A stretch of 41,349 nt of DNA from Stenotrophomonas sp. MYb238 (GTDB lineage: Bacteria > Pseudomonadota > Gammaproteobacteria > Xanthomonadales > Xanthomonadaceae), in the NCBI RefSeq assembly GCF_009496535.1, contig NZ_WIDL01000028.1:1-41349 (forward strand), read 5' to 3'. The position numbers and the translations under genes were made by a program. The notes below the pieces were generated by a model that worked only from the letters and a program-made list of their open reading frames with translations, was not told where the DNA came from and made no database searches. Shown here in pieces: positions 8,779 to 16,491 of the stretch (the first letter of the stretch is position 1; each line of letters begins with the position of its first letter).

Positions 8779-9738
8779 TCAGGCGGCAGGACCGGGATAG
8801 AGCCGCAGCCATCGGGCAAGCTGCACGGTGCCGCCCAGTACCGACAGCGTCGCGGCGGCGGCCAGCGCCAGCCGCACGAGCTGGCCATCGCCGAAGTGGT
8901 GGAGCAGGGCATGAGAACCGCCCCTGGCGGCGAGCAGGACGGCGAACGCCAGCGCCACCCGGCCCAGCCGCATGGCCGGCGTCGCCGGCGCATCGTGGGG
9001 CCAGCCGCCGTGCGCCATCAGCGCGGCCAGAAGGGCCAGGCCGAGCAGCTGGCCCGCCGTGCCCGGATCGATCAACGGCATCGCGCAGGACGCGAGCGCC
9101 ACCGACAGCGCCAGCGGCAAGACGAACCGATGTGCCGACGCACGCCGCCACAGCCACCAGGCGATGCCGGCGCCCAGCAGTCCCAGGCAGGCGCCGCCCA
9201 GCGCGTCGCCGAGGAAATGCCGGCCCAGGTACAGGCGCGAGACCGCCATCAGCGCCGGCCACAGCGCGATGGCCAGCACGGCAGAGCGTCGCCGCCGCAG
9301 CGGTGCGAACGCCAGCAGCAGGCTCGCGCAGAAGGTGGTGGCGGCGGCGACGTGGCCGCTGGTGAAACCGAAGTCGGGATCGCGCTCCGCCCGCGCGGCG
9401 GCGATGGCCTGCTGCGACGGCAGGCCGAACGCCGTCCGCGCCCCGCCGCGTTCGCTCAGCCAGCGCGTGTTCGTCCCGCCTTTGTCCAGCACCCGTGCGT
9501 CCACCTGCACTGGGCGCGGTAGTCCCAGCCCGTCCTTGATCGTGTGCGTGCCCAGCCCGGTCAGCAGCAGCGCCAGCATCACCGCCAGCATGGGCCGCAG
9601 GCGCAGCCCGAAACCGGCCACCAGCACCGCGGCGGCGTAGAACCCCTCCTGCCCGGACAGCGAGACCGCCTGCATCAGCCAGGTCAGCCACGGCGTGGCG
9701 AAGGATTGCAGCCAGAGATTGGGCTCGACTTCGAACAT
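8779..9738 (-). CDS. PAP2-superfamily membrane phosphatase
   Basis: This 319-residue multi-pass membrane protein carries the three PAP2 phosphatase motifs: KDGLGLPRP (68-76), the TSGH motif with its conserved histidine (126-129), and SRLYLGRHFLGD (167-178). The family removes phosphate from lipid phosphates such as phosphatidic acid or undecaprenyl pyrophosphate at the membrane surface. The C-terminal half adds further hydrophobic helices of unknown role. The start is 3 nt after the stop of the acyltransferase, so the two genes form one transcription unit. That pairing suggests modification or recycling of a lipid-linked envelope component. The substrate cannot be told from the sequence. Confidence 0.88.
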   Translation of the reverse strand: MFEVEPNLWLQSFATPWLTWLMQAVSLSGQEGFYAAAVLVAGFGLRLRPMLAVMLALLLTGLGTHTIKDGLGLPRPVQVDARVLDKGGTNTRWLSERGGARTAFGLPSQQAIAAARAERDPDFGFTSGHVAAATTFCASLLLAFAPLRRRRSAVLAIALWPALMAVSRLYLGRHFLGDALGGACLGLLGAGIAWWLWRRASAHRFVLPLALSVALASCAMPLIDPGTAGQLLGLALLAALMAHGGWPHDAPATPAMRLGRVALAFAVLLAARGGSHALLHHFGDGQLVRLALAAAATLSVLGGTVQLARWLRLYPGPAA

Positions 9739-9741
9739 GGC

Positions 9742-10941
9742 TCAGGGAACCGGTTGCGGAAGCGGGCGCGGCGCCGCAGCGTGCCGCATCGCCTTGAGCC
9801 CGAACAGCGGGCGCAGCCAGCCGGTGCGGCGGATCAGCCCTTCGTGCAGCAGCAGGCAGCCGGCGATCGTGCCCGTCACCACCAGCGTTGCTTCGACGCC
9901 CGCGCCCAGCCGCATCGGGATCAGCCACCAGGCCAGGGCGACGATCAGGGTCTGGTGCAGGATGTACCAGGAGAACACCGCCTCGCTGCAGTAGGGCAGC
10001 CAGCGGAACGGGCGGTCGAGCAGGACGCGGCTCCAGCCCAGGATCGCCAGCAGCGCCATCCACGTGTAGGTGGCGCGCGCGATGCGCTCGATCGTGTACC
10101 AGGGAACCTGCGATGCCCATTCCGGTGCCGGCCCGGCCGGCGGATGATGGCCGAGCCAGCGCAGGCCCAGTTCCACCCCGATCGCCACCATCGCCACGCC
10201 CAGCGTCCGCCGGCGCAGCCGGCAGGCCCAGTTCCAGAATCCCGCGCCGGTCGCCAGCACGTAGCCCAGCAGGAACAGCGGCAGCGATTCGGCATGCACG
10301 GTCCAGTCGTCGAGCAGGGCATGGGTCTCCGGGAAACGCGGCGCCAGCCAGAGTCGCACGCCCAGCAGCCAGAGGACCGGCAGCGCCAGCAGCAGGCCCG
10401 CCGACACCCGCGTGGGCTCCGCGTCCCCGAGCCGCTCCCGCAGCCGTCGCAGCAGCGGCACTGCCGCCAGCAACAACAGGGTGTAGGGCAGCGGGTAGGC
10501 CAGGTACCACAGGTGGTTCCAGGTCGGAGTAAGCAGGCATTGGCCGGCGCGGCAGAGCCCGTGGGTGAGGTAGAGCATGTAGAAATGCGCGAAGCCGCCG
10601 CTGTAGCCGTAGTGCGCGACGACCTGGAAGAAGGTCTGCGGCGGCACCACCACCAACATGCCGAACACCAGCGGCACCAGCAGGCGCAGGCTGCGCGATC
10701 CGGCGAAGCGCCAGCGGCGGCCCTCGATCCCGGCCAGGCCCAGGGCGATGCCGGAGATCATGAACAGCAGCGGCATGCGCCAGCGGTTCAGCGCGATCAT
10801 CGGGTACTGCAGCCATTGCGCCTGGTAGGTGCTCTTGATGTGGAAATCCCAGTCGGCCACATGGACCATCGCCGAGTGGTAGAGGATCAGCAGGGAGAAC
10901 GCGATGACGCGCAGGGCGTCGATGTCGTGGCGGCGTTGCAT
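9742..10941 (-). CDS. Acyltransferase family 3 membrane protein (OpgC/OafA-like)
   Basis: This 399-residue integral membrane protein belongs to the acyltransferase-3 family, which moves acyl groups such as succinyl or acetyl onto periplasmic glucans, O-antigen or other sugars. The N-terminus RRHDIDALRVIAFSLLILYH has the R-D-x-D-x-x-R spacing and the conserved His at the end of the first helix. WNHLWYLAYPLPYTLLL resembles the second conserved block. About ten hydrophobic helices are visible. I chose the ATG at 10941 because it places the motif at the very N-terminus. An in-frame ATG at 10998 adds 19 poorly conserved residues. Partnership with the PAP2 gene 3 nt downstream suggests glucan or lipid decoration. 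Confidence 0.85.
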   Translation of the reverse strand: MQRRHDIDALRVIAFSLLILYHSAMVHVADWDFHIKSTYQAQWLQYPMIALNRWRMPLLFMISGIALGLAGIEGRRWRFAGSRSLRLLVPLVFGMLVVVPPQTFFQVVAHYGYSGGFAHFYMLYLTHGLCRAGQCLLTPTWNHLWYLAYPLPYTLLLLAAVPLLRRLRERLGDAEPTRVSAGLLLALPVLWLLGVRLWLAPRFPETHALLDDWTVHAESLPLFLLGYVLATGAGFWNWACRLRRRTLGVAMVAIGVELGLRWLGHHPPAGPAPEWASQVPWYTIERIARATYTWMALLAILGWSRVLLDRPFRWLPYCSEAVFSWYILHQTLIVALAWWLIPMRLGAGVEATLVVTGTIAGCLLLHEGLIRRTGWLRPLFGLKAMRHAAAPRPLPQPVP

Positions 10942-11550
10942 GGGCGGGCCGAGGGCAGGAATGCCGCCAGCGTCCACCCACCGCGCCTCGCCGCCCATCC
11001 AGAAGTGACCATGCGATGCGGGTCCGGGACGGATCGCGGGATGCGGGGACGAACCGGGAGCAGATGGCCTGCCCCTTTCGCTGCAGCGCGCATGGGATCG
11101 ATGCCGCGAACCATGCCGGCGTCATCCGCCCCTGTGCCGTCCTGCCCGGATCAGGTGATGGCGACGATGCGCGCCGGTCCATACCGGCACAGATGACCGC
11201 GGTTTCCGGCCGTGGTGGCGCGCGACCACGAATGCCGGACGCGCGTCCCGGCATCGGTACGGTGCCGACAGCCGGGAACTACCGTCTTGTGCCGCGCCGC
11301 CCACCGGCGAGACGATGCCGCCGTCGTTACCGGACGAAAGCGCAGGCAGGGCCGAAGATCGGCCCGGACGGTTGTTGAGGTACAAGCCGGAGCGCGCGTT
11401 CCCGGCCGCCATCGGCGGCATCGAACGGCATCGGGCAGCTGCGAGGCGCGGTCACGACCATCCGCTGCCAGGGGGCACCGGCCGCCATCGGCTGGGCCAG
11501 CGCCGCGTGGCATCCGGGCGGGCTCGCGCCGCGCCCGGGGAGGCCGGGCC
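10942..11550. other. About 600 bp without a recognisable gene
   Basis: This stretch lies between the acyltransferase start and the rpfB stop. Short open frames exist in several phases, but their translations are Arg- and Pro-rich, typical of random high-GC frames, and none shows a family motif. I see no strong ribosome-binding site, tRNA or REP element here. It may be the scar of whatever event separated rpfF from rpfB, or may hold the promoter of the acyltransferase/PAP2 pair. Confidence 0.5.
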
Positions 11551-13233
11551 TCAGCCGGCCGGCGGCGCGTCGCGCAGTTCGCGGCGCAGGATCTTGCCGA
11601 CGTTGGTCTTGGGCAGTTCCTTGCGGAACTCGACGATGCGCGGGTGCTTGTAGCCGGTCAGGTTGGCGCGGGCGAACTCCTTGACCTGTTCTTCGGTCAG
11701 GTTCGGGTCCTTCCTGACGATGACTACCTTGACCACCTCGCCGGACTTCTCGTTCGGCACGCCGACCGCGGCCACTTCCAGCACGCCGGGCATCATCGCG
11801 ATCACGTCCTCGACCTCGTTCGGGTACACGTTGAAACCCGACACCAGGATCATGTCCTTCTTGCGGTCGACGATGTAGAAGAAACCCTTCTCGTCCATGC
11901 GCGCCATGTCGCCGGTGTGCAGCCAGCCGTCGGCGTCGATGGCCGTGGCGGTCTCGTCCGGGCGGTGCCAGTAGCCCTTCATCACCTGCGGGCCGCGGAT
12001 GCACAGCTCGCCGACCTCGCCGGTGGCGACCATGTTGCCGTCGTCATCCTTCACGCAGGCGTCGGTGGAGGGAATGGGCAGGCCGATGGCGCCGTTGTAC
12101 TCGGCCAGGTCCAGCGGGTTGATGCAGGCCGCCGGCGAGGTCTCGGTCAGGCCGTAGGCCTCCACCAGGGTGGTGCCGGTGACCTTCTTCCAGCGTTCGG
12201 CCACCGCACGCTGCACCGCCATGCCGCCGCCCAGCGTGACCTTGAGCGCGGAGAAGTCCACTTCCTCGAAGCCGGGCGTGTTGAGCAGGCCGTTGAACAG
12301 CGTGTTGACGCCGGTGATGGCGGTGAAGCGGTTGTTGCGCAGCTCCTTGACGAAGCCCTTCATGTCGCGCGGGTTGGTGATCAGGTAGTTCAGGCCGCCC
12401 AGCTTCATGAAGACCAGGCCGTTGGCCGTCAACGCGAAGATGTGGTAAAGCGGCAACGCGGTGATGATCACCTCTTCGCCGGCCTTGACCCCGGAAGCTG
12501 AGATCCACGCCGAGGCCTGCTGCATGTTCGCCACCAGGTTGCGGTGGGTCAGCATCGCGCCCTTGGCCACGCCGGTGGTGCCGCCGGTGTACTGCAGGAA
12601 GGCGATGTCGTCATGGCTGACGTCCACCGGCGGCAGCGCATGGCGCGCGCCCAGGCGCAGCGCCTCGCGGAAGCGGATCGCGCCCTTGATGCGGTAGTCG
12701 GGCACCATCTTCTTCACGTACTTGAGCACGAAGTTGACGATGGCGCCCTTGGGGAAGCCGAGCATGTCGCCCAGGCCGGTGGTGACCACCTGCCTGACCG
12801 GGGTGTCGGCGATGACCTGCTGCACGGTGTCGCCGAAGTTGTCCACCACCACCAGCGCCGAGGCGCCGGCGTCGACCAATTGGTGCTTGAGCTCGCGGGC
12901 GGTGTAGAGCGGGTTGACGTTCACCACGGTCAGGCCGGCGCGCAGGATGCCGAAGGTGGCGATCGGGTACTGCAGGCAATTGGGCATCATCACCGCCACG
13001 CGGTCGCCCTTCTTCAGCTGCAGCTCGCCCAGCAGGTAGGAGGCGAACTGGGTCACCAGCGCATCGGCCTGCCCGTAGGTCAGCACCTTGCCGAAATTGG
13101 AGTAGGCCGGACGGTCACGGAACTTGGCCACGGAGGCATCGAACACCGCGGCCACGGAGCGGAATTCATCGACGTCGATCTCGGCCGGCACGCCAGCGGG
13201 ATAACTCTGCAGCCAGGGACGTTCCTGATTCAT
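11551..13233 (-). CDS. rpfB: Long-chain fatty acid-CoA ligase RpfB
   Basis: RpfB activates free fatty acids to acyl-CoA and, in Xanthomonas, takes part in DSF turnover. The product is 560 residues, the same as Xcc RpfB. The AMP/ATP-binding signature YTGGTTGVAKGAM is at 215-227, YGLTETSP at 360-367, and the fatty-acyl-CoA synthetase signature begins at DGWLHTGD (435-442) and runs to about 468. A C-terminal PKTNVGKILRREL carries the catalytic lysine. The ATG at 13233 is preceded by GGAGGGG about 5 nt upstream, a strong ribosome-binding site. Upstream in-frame codons lack any domain. It is read in the same direction as rpfF, but about 3 kb upstream of it. Confidence 0.93.
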   Translation of the reverse strand: MNQERPWLQSYPAGVPAEIDVDEFRSVAAVFDASVAKFRDRPAYSNFGKVLTYGQADALVTQFASYLLGELQLKKGDRVAVMMPNCLQYPIATFGILRAGLTVVNVNPLYTARELKHQLVDAGASALVVVDNFGDTVQQVIADTPVRQVVTTGLGDMLGFPKGAIVNFVLKYVKKMVPDYRIKGAIRFREALRLGARHALPPVDVSHDDIAFLQYTGGTTGVAKGAMLTHRNLVANMQQASAWISASGVKAGEEVIITALPLYHIFALTANGLVFMKLGGLNYLITNPRDMKGFVKELRNNRFTAITGVNTLFNGLLNTPGFEEVDFSALKVTLGGGMAVQRAVAERWKKVTGTTLVEAYGLTETSPAACINPLDLAEYNGAIGLPIPSTDACVKDDDGNMVATGEVGELCIRGPQVMKGYWHRPDETATAIDADGWLHTGDMARMDEKGFFYIVDRKKDMILVSGFNVYPNEVEDVIAMMPGVLEVAAVGVPNEKSGEVVKVVIVRKDPNLTEEQVKEFARANLTGYKHPRIVEFRKELPKTNVGKILRRELRDAPPAG

Positions 13234-13339
13234 CTTCCCCTCCAGGAAATGGTTGTGGTCTAGTTGGCATGGCCGGCCATCCGGCGATGGCGGCCGCCAC
13301 CGCAGCATACCGTCCAGAATGGAAAAGGCGAAGGGAGCG

Positions 13340-13783
13340 ATGATCCGAACGGCCTTCAACTGCGCGCGTATTGCGCTGATCGTGTTGGCGCTGGCCGCCT
13401 GCGCGCGCCAGGCACCCGAACAGCGCCTGCGCCAGACCGTGGCGCGGATGCAGGAGGCGGTGGAGCAGGGCCGACCCCGCGACTTCATGGCGGAGGTGGC
13501 CGCCGACTTCATCGGCAACGACGCCCTAGACCATGACGGCCTTGAGCGGCTGCTGCGCGGCCAGCTGCTGCTCAACGCCAAGGTCGGCGCGCGCACCGGC
13601 CCGCTGCAGGTGGAGATGGGGCAGGGCGATACCGCGACGGTCCGCTTCACCGTGCTGCTGACCGGTGGCGACGGCCGCTTCCTGCCCGAGCGCGGCCAGC
13701 TGCAGCAGGTGGTCAGCCACTGGCGGCAGGTGGACGACCGTTGGCAGCTTTACAGCGCCACTTGGTCGCTGGCCGTGGAGTAG
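13340..13783 (+). CDS. Small lipoprotein of unknown function next to rpfB
   Basis: The product has 147 residues. It starts MIRTAFNCARIALIVLALAA and the next residue is Cys, a clear lipoprotein signal with lipobox LAAC. GGGAG lies just upstream of the ATG at 13340. The mature part (about 25-147) is a single small alpha+beta domain resembling the NTF2-like or nuclear-transport-factor fold: helices up to about 70, then strands such as TATVRFTVLLTGGDG and a final QVDDRWQLYSATW strand. It is divergent from rpfB, with 106 bp between the starts. I do not recognise a specific function. A 29-codon longer start is possible but removes the N-terminal signal. Confidence 0.8.
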   Translation: MIRTAFNCARIALIVLALAACARQAPEQRLRQTVARMQEAVEQGRPRDFMAEVAADFIGNDALDHDGLERLLRGQLLLNAKVGARTGPLQVEMGQGDTATVRFTVLLTGGDGRFLPERGQLQQVVSHWRQVDDRWQLYSATWSLAVE

Positions 13784-14205
13784 TTGAAGCGTCCTTCTCC
13801 CTGTGGAGGAAGGGCAGGGTGCGAGGAAAGGGCTGCGCGCGAACCGCCGCCGGTTCGGCTTCTTGGACGTTCTTGCGCCGGGAGCAAGGACAGGGGAACT
13901 TGAGGGAAGCTGGGATGAGGCGCAGCGATCCCTCTTGAGCAGGGCTCTGCCAACCCTTTTTCGCCGGCACGGATGCCATGCCGCGCCCAACGCGCGTGTT
14001 TCCCACAGATATGCCGGTTTTCCCGCACACACACCCATCGCCAGCCCTCAACACGGCGCGACACTTCTCCGGTTCGGTCCTAAGACAGCTACCTGAATGG
14101 AGCGCCGGCAACGGGCGGTTTCGTCATGCGCCAATCGCGCCGGCCTGTTTATGCTGCCCGCGCAATCCACGCTGGCATGGCCGGCCCTAGACGGAGATTC
14201 CCCCG
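13784..14205. other. Intergenic stretch before the OmpA-like lipoprotein
   Basis: I see no gene. It opens with an imperfect hairpin (CCTTCTCCC...GAGGAAGGG, 13791-13811) of the type common between xanthomonad genes and partly like the hairpin at 27.72 kb. The rest is mixed sequence with shorter T-rich patches that may include the promoter of the gene at 14206. Confidence 0.5.
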
Positions 14206-14904
14206 ATGAGCACCCGCACCGTTATCCGCAACCTTTCCATCGGCCTGGTGAGCGCCGCCGTGCTGTCGGCCTGCGCCACCGGCGGTTCCTATGTGCAGAG
14301 CGACCCGTACGGCAACCCGTCCCAGCAGCAGAACCGCACCGGCAAGGGCGCCCTGATCGGCGCGGCCATCGGTACCGCCGCCGGCCTGCTCAGCGGCAGC
14401 AGTGCCACCGAGCGCCGCCAGCACGCGATGATCGGCGCCGGCATCGGCGCACTGGGCGGCGCGGCCGTGGGCAACTACCAGGACCGCCAGGAACGCGCCC
14501 TGCGCGAGCGCACCGCCAATACCGGCATCGACGTGCAGCGCCAGGGCGACAACATCACCCTGAACCTGCCCGACGGCATCACCTTCGATTTCAACAAGAC
14601 CACGCTCAAGCCGCAGTTCTACGGCGCCCTCAACGGCGTGGCCTCGACCCTGGCCGAGTACAACCAGACCATGATCGAAGTGGTCGGCCACACCGACAGC
14701 ATCGGCACTGACGCGGTCAACAACCGCATCTCCAAGGAGCGCGCCGACGCCGTGGCCGCCTACCTCGCCGCGCAGGGCGTGCAGCGCGAGCGCATCGAGA
14801 CCCTGGGCGCCGGCAAGGCCTACCCGATCGCCAGCAACGACACCGACGCCGGCCGCGCGCAGAACCGCCGCGTCGAGATCCGCGTGATCCCGCTGCGTTC
14901 GTGA
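14206..14904 (+). CDS. OmpA-family lipoprotein with glycine-zipper region
   Basis: The product has 232 residues. The signal peptide ends in the lipobox LSAC (Cys23). Residues about 45-90 are rich in Gly and Ala with small-residue periodicity (GALIGAAIGTAAG and MIGAGIGALGGAAVG), a glycine-zipper segment. The C-terminal OmpA domain (about 120-230) shows VVGHTDSIGTDAVN, LSxxRA-like NRISKERADAV and QNRRVEIRV, the residues that bind the peptide of peptidoglycan. It is the YiaD type of lipoprotein that ties the outer membrane to the cell wall. GGAG lies 10 nt upstream of the ATG. A strong hairpin follows the stop. Confidence 0.92.
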   Translation: MSTRTVIRNLSIGLVSAAVLSACATGGSYVQSDPYGNPSQQQNRTGKGALIGAAIGTAAGLLSGSSATERRQHAMIGAGIGALGGAAVGNYQDRQERALRERTANTGIDVQRQGDNITLNLPDGITFDFNKTTLKPQFYGALNGVASTLAEYNQTMIEVVGHTDSIGTDAVNNRISKERADAVAAYLAAQGVQRERIETLGAGKAYPIASNDTDAGRAQNRRVEIRVIPLRS

Positions 14905-14919
14905 TCCACCCGTAGTCCC

Positions 14920-14957
14920 GACAAGGAAAGAGCCGCGCAAGCGGCTCTTTCCTTGTC
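14920..14957 (+). terminator. Hairpin terminator after the OmpA-like gene
   Basis: A perfect 17-bp stem (GACAAGGAAAGAGCCGC and its complement) closes on the tetraloop GCAA, 15 nt after the stop codon at 14904. The outer stem is A-rich on the left and T-rich on the right, which suits a factor-independent terminator, although no separate T-run follows. Confidence 0.8.
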
Positions 14958-14974
14958 TGCCACACGCGCTTTTC

Positions 14975-15042
14975 GTAGGAGCGGCTTCAGCCGCGAAGGG
15001 GCTTCGCCAGGAAAGTGCCATCGCGGCTGAAGCCGCTCCTAC
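14975..15042. repeat. GTAG-headed REP palindrome pair, copy B
   Basis: The left unit GTAGGAGCGGCTTCAGCCGC and its inverted partner ending in GCTCCTAC flank a 28-bp centre. It lies directly after the hairpin at 14920-14957 and is part of a larger direct repeat: everything from 14933 to 15042 recurs at 15125-15234 with no change in spacing. Confidence 0.88.
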
Positions 15043-15116
15043 AACGACACCAAAGTCCGCCGTGTGCAGAACCATGTGTCTACCGCTGCGTTTGGGGCCG
15101 GCGCATGGTCCCACCT

Positions 15117-15144
15117 GGGAAGAACCGCACAAGCGGCTCTTTCC
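15117..15144. terminator. Degenerate second copy of the OmpA-gene hairpin
   Basis: The right arm GCGGCTCTTTCC matches the terminator at 14941 exactly, while the left arm (GGGAAGAACCGC) pairs with one wobble and one mismatch. It sits between the two REP copies. On the minus strand it lies downstream of the diguanylate cyclase and may stop its transcription. Confidence 0.5.
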
Positions 15145-15166
15145 TTGTCTGCCGCACGCACTCTTC

Positions 15167-15234
15167 GTAGGAGCGGCTTCAGCCGCGAAAGGGCCTTCGC
15201 TGGAAAAGCCCCTTCGCGGCTGAAGCCGCTCCTA
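15167..15234. repeat. GTAG-headed REP palindrome pair, copy C
   Basis: Same design as copy B, exactly 192 bp further on. It ends 17 bp before the stop of the minus-strand diguanylate cyclase gene. Confidence 0.88.
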
Positions 15235-15251
15235 CGCGCGAAGGTGTTGTC

Positions 15252-16262
15252 TCAAGCCAGGTCGTCGGCGATCACCACGCTGTTGCGGCCGTTGCCCTTG
15301 GCCAGGTACAGCGCCGCGTCGGCGCGCGAGAACCAGTCCTGCCAGTACTGCTCGCCGGCGTACATCGCCGCGCCCAGCGAGATGGTGATGCCGCCGCCGG
15401 GGCCGTGCAGGGAGCGCTGCACCGATTCGCGCACCCGCTCGGTGAAGCCGGCCAGCGCATCGCGCGTACCGGCCTCGGCCAGGATCACGAACTCCTCGCC
15501 GCCGAAGCGGAAGACCTTGTCCTGTTCGCGCAGTTCCAGCCGCAGGATCGCCGCCAGCTCGACCAGCGCGTTGTCGCCGGCGGTGTGGCCGTAGCGGTCG
15601 TTGACGTCCTTGAAATGATCGATGTCCAGGATCACCAGCGCATGCCGGAACCGGCCCTGGCGGGCGCTGCCGATCTGCTGCAGCAGGGTCTTTTCCAGCG
15701 CGCGGCGGTTGGGCAGGCCGGTCAGTTCGTCCTGCGAGGCCAGCAGCTCCAGCCGCATGCGGTCGCCCTGCAGGCGCCGCGAGAAACGGAAGCCGAAGCC
15801 CAGGATCAGCGCGATCACCACCAGTGCCTGCGTATCCGGCGCCGGCGTGCGCAGTACCCCCGGCATCGCCAGCAGGCCGGCGACCATCACCAGGTTCGCC
15901 GGCGTGGCGACACGGTTGTGGGCCAGGAAGAAATTGGCCATCAGCGCCAGCAGCGACCAGGGCAGGGCGCGGTGGCCCAGCTCGCCGGCCGCCAGCAGGC
16001 AGCCGGCCACGTTCGCCAGGCACAGCAGCAGGCCGGCGCTGGACAGCTGCGCGGCACGCCTGTGCGCCAGCCAGGTCGCCACCGCGGCGGGTGCGGCGCA
16101 GGCCAGCGCGGCCAGCATCGGCAGCACCATGCCCTTCCACGCCAGCCAGCCGGCGAACGCCAGCAGCGCCAGCGTGGCGACCGGGGCGATGGTACGCAGC
16201 GGCACGCTGCGCAGTTCGCGCGGCAGCGAGGGAATCGTCGGAGGTCCGGCGGCGGGTTTCAT
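15252..16262 (-). CDS. Membrane diguanylate cyclase (GGDEF domain)
   Basis: This 336-residue protein makes cyclic di-GMP from two GTP. Residues about 20-160 form several membrane helices (for example 26-43, 45-67, 75-95 and 145-160) of no named sensor family. The GGDEF domain (about 175-335) begins with LTGLPNRRALE. It has the metal-binding Asp in LDIDHFKDVND, the active-site motif GGEEF at 254-258, and the inhibitory I-site REQD at 245-248, exactly five residues before it. The enzyme should be active and subject to product inhibition. The gene is divergent from the S9 peptidase with 229 bp between the starts. No clear Shine-Dalgarno sequence precedes the ATG. Confidence 0.9.
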   Translation of the reverse strand: MKPAAGPPTIPSLPRELRSVPLRTIAPVATLALLAFAGWLAWKGMVLPMLAALACAAPAAVATWLAHRRAAQLSSAGLLLCLANVAGCLLAAGELGHRALPWSLLALMANFFLAHNRVATPANLVMVAGLLAMPGVLRTPAPDTQALVVIALILGFGFRFSRRLQGDRMRLELLASQDELTGLPNRRALEKTLLQQIGSARQGRFRHALVILDIDHFKDVNDRYGHTAGDNALVELAAILRLELREQDKVFRFGGEEFVILAEAGTRDALAGFTERVRESVQRSLHGPGGGITISLGAAMYAGEQYWQDWFSRADAALYLAKGNGRNSVVIADDLA

Positions 16263-16491
16263 GGCGTGGGCAACATAGCAAGTCGCACGGCAAACATTCC
16301 TTCACTCAGTACGCACCTTGGGCATATGTTCAACAGACCTGAGCGGCATGCAGCCAGCCGCGCCGACGGCGGCATGGTCCCCTGGACGGGGCAACCCCTT
16401 GCTTATGGCCCATCCGCCGGCCGCGGACGCGGTGCTAGATTCGACCGTTACCGGCTGCGTGCCGGCGTCTTTCCAGCGCATGAGGGAAACC

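Noticed and set aside
8717-11254. An 845-codon open frame on the minus strand
   Set aside because: It overlaps the PAP2 and acyltransferase genes in another phase. Both of those have clear family motifs, while this frame is Arg-, Pro- and Ala-rich.
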